Below, in pieces: positions 24,055-34,100 of a DNA stretch of 64,000 bases (position 1 is its first letter; the number at the start of each line of letters is the position of its first letter). The notes beneath the pieces were generated by a model. It saw only the letters and a program-made list of their open reading frames with translations, did not search any database and was not told the origin of the DNA. The translations under genes were made by a program, and so were the position numbers. Source of the stretch: Coriobacteriaceae bacterium AF08-21 (lineage in GTDB: Bacteria; Actinomycetota; Coriobacteriia; Coriobacteriales; Coriobacteriaceae); contig JAQCQR010000010.1 in NCBI GenBank assembly GCA_027687465.1, positions 1-64,000 on the forward strand, read 5' to 3'.

Positions 24055-24225
24055 AGTCACGTTGCCTCGTTTCCCCCGAAACTCGAGCCATTAATGCAAT
24101 TTATTAGATGAATATCTTAGTACTAACGTGACAGATGTAAACCGCCGTCTGTCGATTGGCGACGCAGACGACATCTTTGGACAGATTTCGAACAGTATGT
24201 ACTTCGGATTGAAACCGCCGCAGAA

Positions 24226-24352
24226 CGTTTCACGAATGGCCGAAAAACTGTTTCACAAAACGCCGTCAAATTGTTTCATATAATATCGTCAATTTGTTTC
24301 ACGAAATACCGTCAAATTGTGTCATGGTTTTTCGTCAAAATGTTTTACGCGC
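24226..24352. repeat. Five to six 23-bp iterons upstream of the ATPase gene
   Basis: Tandem units with no spacers start at 24226, 24249, 24272, 24295 and 24318, and a partial one starts at 24341. The consensus is TGTTTCACRAAAYNCCGTCA plus AAT. The last unit ends about 50 bases before the ATPase start. They are direct repeats of constant period, as in operator or iteron arrays. The rest of the 24055-24401 gap holds the flavodoxin promoter region. Confidence 0.75.
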
Positions 24353-24401
24353 TGGTAAGATGCTATAAAACGAGATGTTTCTTTGAATGGTGGGAAGTAC
24401 G

Positions 24402-25667
24402 ATGACTAGGTATATGAGTAGATGTATCGATCGCTCAATCGAACGCGATCTTGGCATTTTTGGTGCCGTGCTCATTCAGGGACCGAAGTGGTGCGGAAAG
24501 ACGACTACGGCCCAGCGATTCGCTGAATCATCGCTGTCTCTCTCCGACCCTGTCGGAGACTTTGCCGCACTGCAGCTTGCCAGGATCGATCCAGCTCAAG
24601 CAATAGTCGGCGCAACGCCGAGACTCATCGATGAGTGGCAGGAAGAGCCAAAACTGTGGGACGCGATACGTTTCGAATGCGATCGTCGGACCGGTGAGCC
24701 AGGGCAGTTTTTGCTTACGGGGTCAGCAACACCAAACGACGCCGACCAACCGATGCACAGCGGCATCGGGCGCATATCACGCTTGCGCATGGAAACAATG
24801 ACTCTGGCCGAACTCGGGGTTTCCTCAGGGGCGGTCTCGCTCGAATCGCTGCTTAACGGATGCCCCATCAAAGCGGCACTTGGATCCATCAACGGCATCG
24901 CCGATATTGCCGATTTGCTATGTCGTGGTGGTTGGCCTCAGGCGGTTGGCAAGACGACTGCCGATGCAATGCGTATATCCGCTGCCTACATCGACGGTGT
25001 CTGCGAATCGGATGTTTCGAGGGTTGACGGCGTGAAGCGTGACCCGGAGAAAGTCAGAGCTCTTCTGTCTTCGCTTGCGCGCAACGAATCCACTCTTGCC
25101 GGCGAAAAGTCTCTTGAGAAAGACCTCGGCGGTGATGTATCGAGAAGTACACTGCGGCGCTATACGGATGCCTTGCGCAGAATACACATCATCGATGATA
25201 TCCCGGCTTGGCATCCGGCGCTCAGGTCTCCGGTAAAGCTGCGGCAAAGTGCGAAAAGGCACCTCGCCGACCCTTCGCTTGCCGTCGCACTGCTCGGAGC
25301 AAATCCGGAGTCATTGGCATCCGACCCGAAGACGCTGGGACTGCTCTTCGAATCCCTCGTCCTGCACGACCTTAAGGTCTATGCAGCCGCAAATGACTCA
25401 TCGGTGTCCCACTACCATGACGCCGACGATCTCGAGGTTGATGCCGTTATACACAGGCGCGATGGAACTTGGATTGCCGTGGAAGTAAAACTCGGAAGTC
25501 CGCAGATCCCCGAGGCATCTGCAAACCTGCTTCGACTCGAGCGCAAACTTGTCGAGCGTGGCGAGAGACCACCCGCGGCCAAGCTCATCGTCATCGGGTT
25601 CGGCATGCCGGCCCATACAACGCCCGAGGGCATTATCGTTGCCCCCGTTGACACGCTCGCGCCCTAG
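24402..25667 (+). CDS. AAA ATPase with DUF4143-type C-terminal nuclease-like domain
   Basis: A 421-residue protein. Residues about 15-150 form an AAA_14 ATPase domain with Walker A GPKWCGKTTT (about 27-36), the Walker B-like RLIDEWQEEPKLWDAIR and the sensor-like FLLTGSATP. A helical middle part (about 190-270) holds STLRRYTDALRRIHIIDDIPAW. The C-terminal DUF4143 domain has LLFESLVLHDLKVYA and a restriction-endonuclease-like D/ExK core, LEVDAVIHRRDGTWIAVEVK. Such proteins are common in anaerobes, frequently horizontally acquired, and of unknown function, with some defence or toxin links proposed. The start at 24402 is the ATG after GGTGGGA. The iteron array upstream suggests autoregulation. 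A second, diverged family member is at 59606. Confidence 0.82.
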   Translation: MTRYMSRCIDRSIERDLGIFGAVLIQGPKWCGKTTTAQRFAESSLSLSDPVGDFAALQLARIDPAQAIVGATPRLIDEWQEEPKLWDAIRFECDRRTGEPGQFLLTGSATPNDADQPMHSGIGRISRLRMETMTLAELGVSSGAVSLESLLNGCPIKAALGSINGIADIADLLCRGGWPQAVGKTTADAMRISAAYIDGVCESDVSRVDGVKRDPEKVRALLSSLARNESTLAGEKSLEKDLGGDVSRSTLRRYTDALRRIHIIDDIPAWHPALRSPVKLRQSAKRHLADPSLAVALLGANPESLASDPKTLGLLFESLVLHDLKVYAAANDSSVSHYHDADDLEVDAVIHRRDGTWIAVEVKLGSPQIPEASANLLRLERKLVERGERPPAAKLIVIGFGMPAHTTPEGIIVAPVDTLAP

Positions 25668-25695
25668 CGCTGCGTTACATGCCCCACGGGCTTCC

Positions 25696-27555
25696 TCACT
25701 GGGCGAATTGGCTGCGGTAGAGCTCGGCGTAAAAGCCACCTGCCTCGAGCAGTTCATCGTGCGTGCCGCGCTCGATAATCTCGCCATCGCGCATTACCAA
25801 GATGCAATCGGCGTTGCGGATGGTGCTCAGGCGGTGCGCCACGACAAAGCTTGTGCGACCTGCCATAAGCTTGTCGAATGCCGCCTGAACCTGCAGCTCG
25901 GTACGCGTATCGATGCTCGAGGTCGCCTCGTCCAGCAGCAAGATAGCTGGGTCGGTGAGCATGACGCGCGCGATGCACAGCAGCTGTTTTTGACCTTGGC
26001 TAAACGTGCCGCCGTCCTCGCCGATCACCGTATCGTAGCCGCCTGGCAGCTGCGCGATAAACTTGTGCGCGTGCGCGCGCTTGGCGGCCTCGACAATCTG
26101 CTCGCGCGTGGCATCGGGGCAACCGTAGGCAATGTTTTCGGCCACCGTGCCCTCGAACAGCCAGGTGTCCTGCAGCACCATGCCAAAGGCGCGGCGCAGG
26201 CTCGCGCGCGTGTAGTCACGCGAGGAGCGACCATCGACCGCGATGCGCCCAGCATCGATATCGTAAAAGCGCAGCAGCAGATTGATGAGCGTTGTCTTGC
26301 CACAGCCCGTGGGACCGACCAGGGCAAAGCGCATGCCGGGCTTGGCATCGATGCAGATATCCTGCAGCAGTTTGCGGTCGGGCACATAGCTAAAGTCCAC
26401 ATGCTCAAACGAAACCTCGCCCTGCGGGGCGGCAAGCTCTACGGCGTCCGACGCGTCGGGCTCCTGCTCGCGCGCATCGAGCAGCGCAAACATGCGGCGC
26501 GCCGAGGCGTACGCGGTCTGGATCTGCGTGATGACGTTGGTGACCTCGTTGAACGGCTTGGTGTACTGGTTGGCATAGGACAGGAAAATCTGCACGCCGC
26601 CCACCGTAAGCGCCGCTGGCACGCCCGTGATCACGCCCACGCAGCCGATCACAGCGACCACGGCATAGATGATGTTATTGATAAAGCGCGTGCCGGGGTT
26701 GGAGAGCGAACCCATAAACTGCGCGCGTTCACCTGCTGTATAGAGCTCGGCGTTAAGGGCATCGAAGCGCTGCTGAGCGTGCGGGCCGTAGACGAAGGCG
26801 TCCACCAGCTTTTGCTCACCCACATACTCCTCGATATGACCACCGAGCTGCCCTTGAATACGCTGCTGAGCCGTAAAGCTTTTGTTGGAGAGCTTGGCGA
26901 TGGCGCCAGCTGCAAAGATGGAAAGCGGCGTGACGAGCACCACCACGAGTGTCATGGTCAGGTTAATGGAGAGCATAAACGCAAGCGTGCCCACGATGGT
27001 GATGACGCCGGTAAAGAGCTGGGTAAAGCCCTGCAGCAGACCGTCGCCCACCTGATCGACGTCGTTGACCACGCGGCTCATAAGGTCGCCGTGGGCATGG
27101 CTGTCGACAAAGCTGAGCGGCATGCGGCTGAGCTTGTCGCTCGCCTCCACGCGCATGTCGCGCACCGTTTCGTAGGACAGGCGGTTGACGCAGTAGCCCT
27201 GCAGCCACTGAAAGGCCGCTGCACCCATCACGACAATCGCGAGTTTGGTAACGAGCGGCAGCAGCGCATCGAAGTCCACCTGCCCGGTGGCGACGATCAG
27301 GTCGATGCCCTCACCAATGAGGATGGGCGTGTAGAGCTGCAGAATCACCGAGATGGCGGCGCTCACAAACGACGCCGTAAACGAAATACGGTGCGGGCGA
27401 ACATAGCCCAGCAGGCGGCGCGTCACCGCGCCCACGGGATAGCGCTCGGGATCACCGGGTTGGCGCGGGCCGTCGCCCAGGTCGTTGAGGTTATCGTTGC
27501 CGGACACATTAGCGGTCATCGTGGCGACCGAACCGGAAGAAGTATACGGGTTCAT
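25696..27555 (-). CDS. ABC exporter half-transporter, catalytic-site subunit
   Basis: A 619-residue fused membrane/ATPase half-transporter of the ABCB/MdlB type. Six transmembrane helices occupy residues about 60-350, and the nucleotide-binding domain about 380-610. Walker A is VGPTGCGKTT and Walker B with catalytic Glu is AILLLDEATSSID. The signature reads FSQGQKQLL instead of SGGQ. Its ATG follows the TAG of the upstream subunit directly, with AAGGAGGG before it. With the partner whose Walker B ends in Asp, it forms a heterodimer having one intact and one degenerate site, as in LmrCD or TM287/288. The substrate, drug or lipid, is unknown. Confidence 0.9.
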   Translation of the reverse strand: MNPYTSSGSVATMTANVSGNDNLNDLGDGPRQPGDPERYPVGAVTRRLLGYVRPHRISFTASFVSAAISVILQLYTPILIGEGIDLIVATGQVDFDALLPLVTKLAIVVMGAAAFQWLQGYCVNRLSYETVRDMRVEASDKLSRMPLSFVDSHAHGDLMSRVVNDVDQVGDGLLQGFTQLFTGVITIVGTLAFMLSINLTMTLVVVLVTPLSIFAAGAIAKLSNKSFTAQQRIQGQLGGHIEEYVGEQKLVDAFVYGPHAQQRFDALNAELYTAGERAQFMGSLSNPGTRFINNIIYAVVAVIGCVGVITGVPAALTVGGVQIFLSYANQYTKPFNEVTNVITQIQTAYASARRMFALLDAREQEPDASDAVELAAPQGEVSFEHVDFSYVPDRKLLQDICIDAKPGMRFALVGPTGCGKTTLINLLLRFYDIDAGRIAVDGRSSRDYTRASLRRAFGMVLQDTWLFEGTVAENIAYGCPDATREQIVEAAKRAHAHKFIAQLPGGYDTVIGEDGGTFSQGQKQLLCIARVMLTDPAILLLDEATSSIDTRTELQVQAAFDKLMAGRTSFVVAHRLSTIRNADCILVMRDGEIIERGTHDELLEAGGFYAELYRSQFAQ

Positions 27556-29400
27556 CTAGCAACCCTCCTTTGAGCAAGTAGGCGCAGGGGCAGTCGGGGC
27601 GGACGCGGGCACCGTGCTCCCCTGCTGGCCCTCGAGCTCCTCGCGGCGCAGCTGCGACTGGCAAATCTCGCGATAGAGCTGGCAGCTTGCATACAGCTCG
27701 TCATGCGTGCCCAGGCCCGCAACCGATCCGTGGTCGAGCACGCAGATCATGTCGGCATCGCGCACGGTCGAGACGCGCTGGCTCACGATGACCGTCGTGA
27801 GCGGCAGCCCGCCCTCGGCGGCACCGCGCACGCTGCGCTCGCGGATGGCATGGCGAAGCGCCGCGTCGGTCTTAAAATCGAGCGCCGAGGCGGAGTCGTC
27901 CATGATCAATATCTGAGGCGAGCCCACCAGGGCGCGCGCGATGGTCAGGCGCTGGCGTTGGCCACCGCTGAAGTTCTTACCGCCCGCCTCGACCGGGGCA
28001 TCGAGCCCCTGCGGCTTGTTGCGCACGAATTCGCTGGCCTGCGCCATATCGAGCGCCGCCCAGAGCTCATCGTCGGTCGCTGACTCGTCACGCCAGGTCA
28101 GGTTGCTGCGGATGGTGCCGCTCACCAGCGACGCGCGCTGCGGGACGGTCGCGACCACATGGCGCAGCTGGTCGAGCGGCCAGGCGCGCACGTCGGCGCC
28201 CATCACGCTCACGCTGCCAGCGCTCGCATCGTACAGGCGCGGGATAAGCGAAACGAGCGTGGACTTGCCGCTGCCCGTGCCGCCGATAATGCCGAGCGTC
28301 TTGCCCAGCGGCAGCTCCAGCGTCACATCGCTCACGGCATTTGCCGCGCCCACGCCAAACGAAAAGCTCGCATGGTCAAAGCTCAACGCAGGAACGGGAG
28401 CGACATTGCCCGGCTCGGGCAGTGCGACCGGCTGGTTGCCCTCATCGGTAATGCTCGGCACGCAATTGAGCACCTCGTTGATACGCGACGCGCTGGCGCT
28501 CGACTTGGTAAAGACCACGACCAGGTTGGCGACATACACGATGGAGGTGAGGGTCTGCGTCATGTAGTTGACGAACGCCATGACCTGACCCTGCGTGAGC
28601 TCGCCCACGTTGACCTGGATGCCGCCGACCCACAGGATGGCGCACACGCCCAGGTTCATCACAAGAAACGTGACGGGGTTGAGAATCGACGAGAGCTTGC
28701 CCACCGCGATGGCAGTATTGGCCTGGTCATCGGCGGCTTGGGCAAAGCGCTCACGCTCGTGATCTTCACGCACAAACGCACGGACCACGCGAGCGCCCGA
28801 AAGGCCTTCGCGGCAGATAAGCGCGATGCGGTCGAGCTTTGCCTGCAGCTGCTTGTAGTACGGAATACAGCGCGCCATGACAACCCAGAACACCAGGCCA
28901 ATGGCGGGCGTGCAGATCAAAAAGATGATGCCGAGCTTAAGGTCGATGGCAAGGGCCGCGCACATGGAGCCCACGGCCAAGAAGGGCCAGCGGATGAGCA
29001 TGCGTACGCCCAGCGCCACAGCGAGCTGCACCTGGTTAACGTCGTTGGTGATGCGGGTGATGAGCGACGGCGTGCCGAAGCGGTCGAGCTCGGCGTAACT
29101 CAGCTTGTTGATGTGCTGGTAGAGCGCGCCGCGAATGTCGGTGCCCATGCCCTGCGAGGTGAGCGCCGCCATCTTTTGGCAGACGAGCGTAAACGAGATG
29201 CCGATCACAGCCATGGCGCCAAGTACCATACCGTAGTGGACGACGGCGTTCACGTCGTGTGCGCCGATACCCTTATCAATCATCTGGGCAATCACCAGCG
29301 GCGTCAGCAGGTCAAAGATCACTTCGATCAGCTTGCACGCAGGACCAATCACCATATAGCGGCGAAACTTACCGCCAAAACGCCTGAGCAGCTCAATCAT
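27556..29400 (-). CDS. ABC exporter half-transporter, degenerate-site subunit
   Basis: A 614-residue half-transporter, first gene of the pair. Transmembrane helices lie at residues about 15-310 and the nucleotide-binding domain at about 345-580. Walker A is IGGTGSGKST, the signature is the standard FSGGQRQRL, and Walker B is ILIMDDSASALD, with Asp where the catalytic Glu should be. That places the degenerate ATP site on this subunit's Walker motifs and the partner's SQGQ. The start at 29400 has AGGGAG nine bases before it. The longer frame to 29457 lacks a site and begins with unlikely residues. The C terminus is low-complexity (Pro/Ala/Thr). Confidence 0.9.
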   Translation of the reverse strand: MIELLRRFGGKFRRYMVIGPACKLIEVIFDLLTPLVIAQMIDKGIGAHDVNAVVHYGMVLGAMAVIGISFTLVCQKMAALTSQGMGTDIRGALYQHINKLSYAELDRFGTPSLITRITNDVNQVQLAVALGVRMLIRWPFLAVGSMCAALAIDLKLGIIFLICTPAIGLVFWVVMARCIPYYKQLQAKLDRIALICREGLSGARVVRAFVREDHERERFAQAADDQANTAIAVGKLSSILNPVTFLVMNLGVCAILWVGGIQVNVGELTQGQVMAFVNYMTQTLTSIVYVANLVVVFTKSSASASRINEVLNCVPSITDEGNQPVALPEPGNVAPVPALSFDHASFSFGVGAANAVSDVTLELPLGKTLGIIGGTGSGKSTLVSLIPRLYDASAGSVSVMGADVRAWPLDQLRHVVATVPQRASLVSGTIRSNLTWRDESATDDELWAALDMAQASEFVRNKPQGLDAPVEAGGKNFSGGQRQRLTIARALVGSPQILIMDDSASALDFKTDAALRHAIRERSVRGAAEGGLPLTTVIVSQRVSTVRDADMICVLDHGSVAGLGTHDELYASCQLYREICQSQLRREELEGQQGSTVPASAPTAPAPTCSKEGC

Positions 29401-29615
29401 GTATAGGCGCTCCCTATCATCATCCACATTCAATTCGAACCATGATAGTACCGCCACCCCAAAAGAAGCGTAAACAACTCGTCATTTCTAATGGGATTCG
29501 GTTTCCAAAGAAGCGGAAAGGCACGCGCACATCCGACCAACGTCGGGTCGACCACTTGGTATACTTACATTAGTGCTACCAAGTTAGTCGCCAACCCTTG
29601 AAATGAGGTGCCGAG

Positions 29616-30620
29616 ATGAACGACATTCTCGCAAGAAGAGCAAGACGAGCAACCGTGGGCATCGCCCTTTCCGCGGCACTTGTCGCGGGAATCGCCCCCG
29701 CAACGGCGATAGCGGCAGAAACCAGTTCCCCCACCGGTGCGGCCGTTTCGCAGACGAGCACCGCCAACGGCAATTCGGGCGCCCCGCAGACAGAAGACGC
29801 GGCCGCCACAAAAGAAAAAGCGTATGCAGCCATGCAGGAAGCGCTCAAAAACCTCGAGGCCGCAAAAGACGCCGCAAGTCCCGAGAAACTTGCGGAAATC
29901 GATGATGACATTGCCGCTTTTCAAGAGATCTACGACATGGTGGTGACGGAAGCCGCCAAACGGAGGGAACCCCTTCCCGCCATGCAAGCGAACGTCGATG
30001 CAGCCCAAGCCAAATACGATGAGGCCCACAACCGGACAAGCGGCCTTCAGGCAGAATTAAATAAGGCAATCGACGACGGAGCTTCTAACGAAACTATTAA
30101 GCAGTTGCGAAGTGAGATCATGTCGGCAGAAAGGCGAGAAAAATCTTGTGAAGATGATCTTCACCACTGCCAACGCCGGCTCGAAAGCCAGGAAAGACAG
30201 GTTCAGTATTTCGAAAGTGAGGCAGAGGAAGCCAAAGCCCACATCGACGAGGACATAGCCAAGCGAAATGCGCTCCTCGGCGATTTGGAAAAGGCGCAAG
30301 CGGCCTATGACGACGCCTGCAAGGCATACGAAGAGGCGAAAGCCGCGGCAGACAAGGCCACCTCACCCGAAATAACGAAACCCGCCGAGACGACAAAACC
30401 CTCCAGCTCAGCGCAGCCGGCCGAAACGGCACAGCCCGCCAGCTCGCCCGCGACCGGCAAATACGCTCCATCGAGCTCCACCAAGCAAGCAGATACGACC
30501 GCCGGCAAGCTCGCGAACACGGGCGACGCAGCGCCGAGCGCAATCACACTCGCAGGAATCGCCGCCGCAGGGTTCGAAATAACCGCCACAGCCACACGCC
30601 GCCTCAAGAACTCAAAATAG
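29616..30620 (+). CDS. Coiled-coil cell-wall-anchored surface protein (LANTG)
   Basis: A 334-residue secreted protein with a signal peptide (residues about 1-34, cleavage near AIAA-ETS). Residues about 65-250 are an Ala/Glu/Lys-rich helical region with heptad-like spacing, including ERREKSCEDDLHHCQRRLES, which should form a long coiled coil. A Pro/Ser/Thr-rich wall-spanning linker follows (about 250-305), then LANTGDAAPS, a weak hydrophobic stretch and RRLKNSK. LANTG is a sortase motif of the LAXTG type. The membrane segment contains one Glu, which is unusual. GAGGTG precedes the start. A strong terminator follows. It could act as a stalk or adhesin, but the specific function is unknown. Confidence 0.75.
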   Translation: MNDILARRARRATVGIALSAALVAGIAPATAIAAETSSPTGAAVSQTSTANGNSGAPQTEDAAATKEKAYAAMQEALKNLEAAKDAASPEKLAEIDDDIAAFQEIYDMVVTEAAKRREPLPAMQANVDAAQAKYDEAHNRTSGLQAELNKAIDDGASNETIKQLRSEIMSAERREKSCEDDLHHCQRRLESQERQVQYFESEAEEAKAHIDEDIAKRNALLGDLEKAQAAYDDACKAYEEAKAAADKATSPEITKPAETTKPSSSAQPAETAQPASSPATGKYAPSSSTKQADTTAGKLANTGDAAPSAITLAGIAAAGFEITATATRRLKNSK

Positions 30621-30668
30621 CCGACAGAGCATTCTGCCTTCACCAATCCACAAGCCCAGAGACAAAAA

Positions 30669-30708
30669 GAGGCCCGTTTCCCCAACCCAGGGAAACGGGC
30701 CTCTTTAC
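30669..30708 (+). terminator. Rho-independent terminator of the LANTG protein gene
   Basis: A GAGGCCCGTTTCC arm pairs with GGAAACGGGCCTC around a short loop and is followed by TTTACTT. It lies about 50 bases after the stop codon at 30620. Confidence 0.85.
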
Positions 30709-30846
30709 TTGTAAAAACAAATGGTAATGCCACTGTCTCTTGAAGCACATCGCCACCGCGCTCCAAACAACGCCAACGAGCAGCATTCCTTAAGGGATAG
30801 ATTTAATTAGGCTAACGCGCCTTTACGGGTGATTTTTAGACGAAGT

Positions 30847-30941
30847 GGTCCCGGTGCCGGCGGGCTGTTTGGTAGTCGAGCGATCCCGCAGGCAAAGCCG
30901 AGGACCAGCGAGACACCAAACAGCCCGCCGGCACCGGGACC
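30847..30941. repeat. Long 27-bp hairpin downstream of the SRP RNA gene
   Basis: A perfect 27-bp arm pair (30847-30873 with 30915-30941) encloses a 41-base loop containing CCCGCAGG and GAGGACC. Those two short strings also occur in the loops at 42852-42980 and, less exactly, in family A (13173-13296, 13709-13831). It lies just 3' of the minus-strand SRP RNA. The region has overlapping ORFs on both strands, none convincing. Confidence 0.7.
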
Positions 30942-30968
30942 GCATCGCGGCACCAAAAAAGCGCCCGT

Positions 30969-31071
30969 GCGCTCGATGGATTCGGATGCCCGACAGAGGC
31001 TCCTTATGGCTGCTTCCTTCCGGACCTGACCAGATTCGGAACATGTCGTCATCCGAACCCATCGAACGCGC
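30969..31071 (-). ncRNA. ffs: Signal recognition particle RNA, small bacterial type
   Basis: On the minus strand the hallmark domain IV is present: GGTCAGGTCCGGAAGGAAGC with AGCCATAAGG, closed by a long terminal helix in which GCGCGTTCGATGGGTTCGG pairs with CCGAATCCATCGAGCGC. The length of about 100 bases equals the 4.5S form. A TATA-like -10 (AAGATATACC) is just upstream. Its protein partners Ffh and FtsY are not in the window. Confidence 0.93.
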
Positions 31072-31112
31072 TAGGCGCTTGGTATATCTTACCTGCTCCC
31101 GCCCGCCACGGC

Positions 31113-31147
31113 AAGTGGGGCGAACCCATCGGATGGATTCGCCCCAC
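31113..31147 (-). terminator. Terminator of the giant LRR surface protein gene
   Basis: GTGGGGCGAA pairs with TTCGCCCCAC around an inner CCATC/GATGG stem. It lies 13 bases past the stop of the minus-strand gene and directly before the SRP RNA promoter region. Confidence 0.65.
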
Positions 31148-31159
31148 TCGTCCATATCG

Positions 31160-34100
31160 CTAGCGACGCCTGCGGTACAGGACCGCGCCGCCCGCGACGG
31201 CCAGCGCGCCGATGCCGGCCATGGCGCCGAGCGCCTCGACCGGCAGGCTGCGGTCGCCGGTGTCGGGCATACCGCCCTTGGAGCCGTCGCCGCCGGAGCC
31301 TCCGCCGGAGCCGTTATCGGAACCGCCGCCCGAGCCGCCGCCCGGCGTGCCGGGGTTCTCGGGGGTGCCGGGCTCCTCGGCGTAGCTGTTGGTGAAGACC
31401 GGCGGCAGGTTGGTGTCGCCCTCGTAGGAGACCTTCGCCGACAGATGGCCCGTCTTGGTGCCGTCTGCTGCCTCGTCGCTCACCGTGACGACGATCTTGT
31501 GCACCGCCTTGTCGTAGGTCACGTGCGCCTGGCCGTCGTCGACCTCGCTCACCGTGAAGGTGTAGGTGCCGGCCTGCTTGAAGGTCAGCGCATCGAACGT
31601 GACGCTGCCATCGGCGGCATTCTTGGCGGTCGACATGACCTTGCCGTCCCGGCTCTTGAGCTCAAAGCTAAACTGGCCCGCCTTGAGCTCGGCGCCCTTG
31701 AGCACCTTGGCGGCGCCCAGTTTGAGGGTGACGGGTGCGGCCTCGTAGCCGTTGGTAAAGGTCACCGAGGTGTCGCCCACGGCATTGCCCTCGGCATCCG
31801 CCAGCTCGTGCTTGACGGCGAGCGTGCCGTCTCCGGCATCGGTTACCGTCGTGCGCACACGGTACGTCGCCCTGTCGTACGTCACGCCGCCCGCCGTGCC
31901 GGCGACCTCGCGCAGCTCGTAGCCGTGCGTGCCGGGCGCGGTGTAGGTGACGGGGCTGAGCGCGACCGTGCCGTCGGCGGCGTTCTTGCCCGTCGCCACG
32001 ACGCTCTCGCTGCCGTCAGCGGCAATCTTGACCAGCTGGAACTCAAACTCGCCCTCGGCCAGATCACGGCCCTCGAGCTTCTTGTTCACCTTGATCTGGT
32101 CGGTGACGGAGCTCAGCGTCGGATTCACGGCGTAGGTGTTGGTGAACTCGAACGCGCCCTTGCCCTCGGGCGTGCCCTCTGCGGGCAGGACCTTCGCGAC
32201 AAGCGTGCCCGCGGCGGTGTCCTCGACCACCCTGACCGTGAAGGTCCTGGTCGCCGTCGCGTCATTGACCACGCCGTCGACCGAACCGGACTCGCTCACC
32301 CGGTAGGCGAACGTCTTGGTGCGCAGGCCGTCGCCGTCGATCTCGACGTCATCAAGGTCGCCCGGCTGCTTAAACGTGACGTGGCCCAGCTCGACGTTGC
32401 CGGCGGCGTCGTTGGTCGCCTCGGTCACCGTCTTGCCCGAAGCGTCGACCGGCGCGGGCGCGCCGTCCAGCGGCTCGATCTTAAAGGTGTACTTGCCCGC
32501 GATGTCTCCCTGCGTGAGGCCGAGGCCGGCCTGGCCGAACGCCAGCGTCTTGGTGCCCGCAAGGTCGACCGTCGCCTCGCCGGCGCTATAGCCGTTCACG
32601 AACGACAGCGTGCCGTCGGAGCCCTCGGGGTAGGTCACGGCCACATCCAGCCCGCCCTTGCCGTTATCGGTCACCTTGACCGTGATGCCGAAGCTCGACG
32701 TGGCCGCCGTCACGCCCGCGGGCAGCCGGTCCGTACCGTCCTCGGAAACGGTATAGGGAATGACCCAGGAGCCGTCGGCGGCCTTGGTGGCGGTGCCGTC
32801 CGCCACCATCTGCTTAAGTGAGTCGGTGGTGTAGGCGATGGGCGAGAACGCGAGCCCCGCGGCCACGCCGTCGCCGGAGGCCTGGTTGGTCGCGGTCGCG
32901 ACCGCGTCGCCCCGGGCATCGCGGACGGAGAACGAGAACTCGCCTGCCGCCGCGGCGCGGCCCGCCAGCGTCTTGGTGGCGTTGATAACCGCGCCGCCCT
33001 CGCCGCCGAGCGTTCCGGTGGCCTCGTAGGAGTTCTGGAACGCGACCGTCACGGGCGCGGGCGCCGCCATGGCGTCATCCGCTGTGGAGACCTCGCTGCG
33101 TGCGACCTCGACACCGTCCTTGGCAACTGTGGTCGTGACCGTGAGCTTGCCCGTCGCGGCGTCGTAGGCGGGCGCGATGGTCACCGTGCGCGGCGCGGTG
33201 TCGTTGGCGTAGCCCTCGCCGCCGAGCTTGGTCTCGGTGACGGTGAAGCTGTAGGTCTTGCCCGCGTCGGCGTCGGTGAACCTCACGTCGCCCCCCGCGG
33301 TCCCGCCGATGAGGTCGACCAGGTCGGCCGCACCGTCATCGGCCGCGGCCACGGCGTAGGCGTCCTTGCCGGTCTTGAGGCCGAGCTTGGCGGCCGTCTC
33401 GGCGTCGGCGGTCACGGTGAAGGCGAACTGCCCCGCCTCCATGGCATGGCCGGAGAGCGTCTTGGACAGGCGCACGCCCGCGCGGGCCGAGTAGTCGAGC
33501 TCGGTCGTGTAGGTGTTGACGAAGTCGCCGCCGCTCGCCTGCGCGATCGCGGGCGTCGTGGCCGTGAGGTTGCCGGAGCCGTCGTCGGTCACGGTCACCG
33601 TCATCGTGGCGACGTGGCCGTCGTAGGCCACGCCGGCGATGGCGGAGCCGTCATCGGGCCTGGCCTCGCGCACCGTGTAGGTGAAGGTCTTGGCGCGCAC
33701 GCGCTTGCCGCCGACCTCGGCGAACCCGGCGTCCTTGATGTCGTCGAGCGTGTAGCGGATGGAGCCGAAGCCGAAGGCGACCCTATCGCCCGCCTTGGTG
33801 CCGGCGGCGGCCGTCACGCTAACGGTCTTGGAGCCGTCGGCAGAGCCCTCGGGCATGGGCGCGTCGCCCTCGCCCGCGAGCGCGAACTGGAAGCTGTCGC
33901 CCTCCGCCCAGTCGCGACCCTCGAGCGTCTTGGTGAAGAGCCCCGCGGTGGAGACGTCCCTGCCCTCGGTGGCCGTTCCGTACGTGTTGGTGAACGCCGC
34001 GGTCGCGCCGGCCTCGGTCACGGCGCCTTCGGCCTTGGAGCCGTCAGCCCCGTTGACCGTGGTCGTGTAGCCCTCGGCGGCGTCCTCGGTCACGGTGTAG

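Noticed and set aside
30845..32821. A 658-codon plus-strand ORF starting in the 30.8-kb hairpin
   Set aside because: It runs through the palindrome, antisense to the SRP RNA and to the adhesin gene, and shows no family motif.
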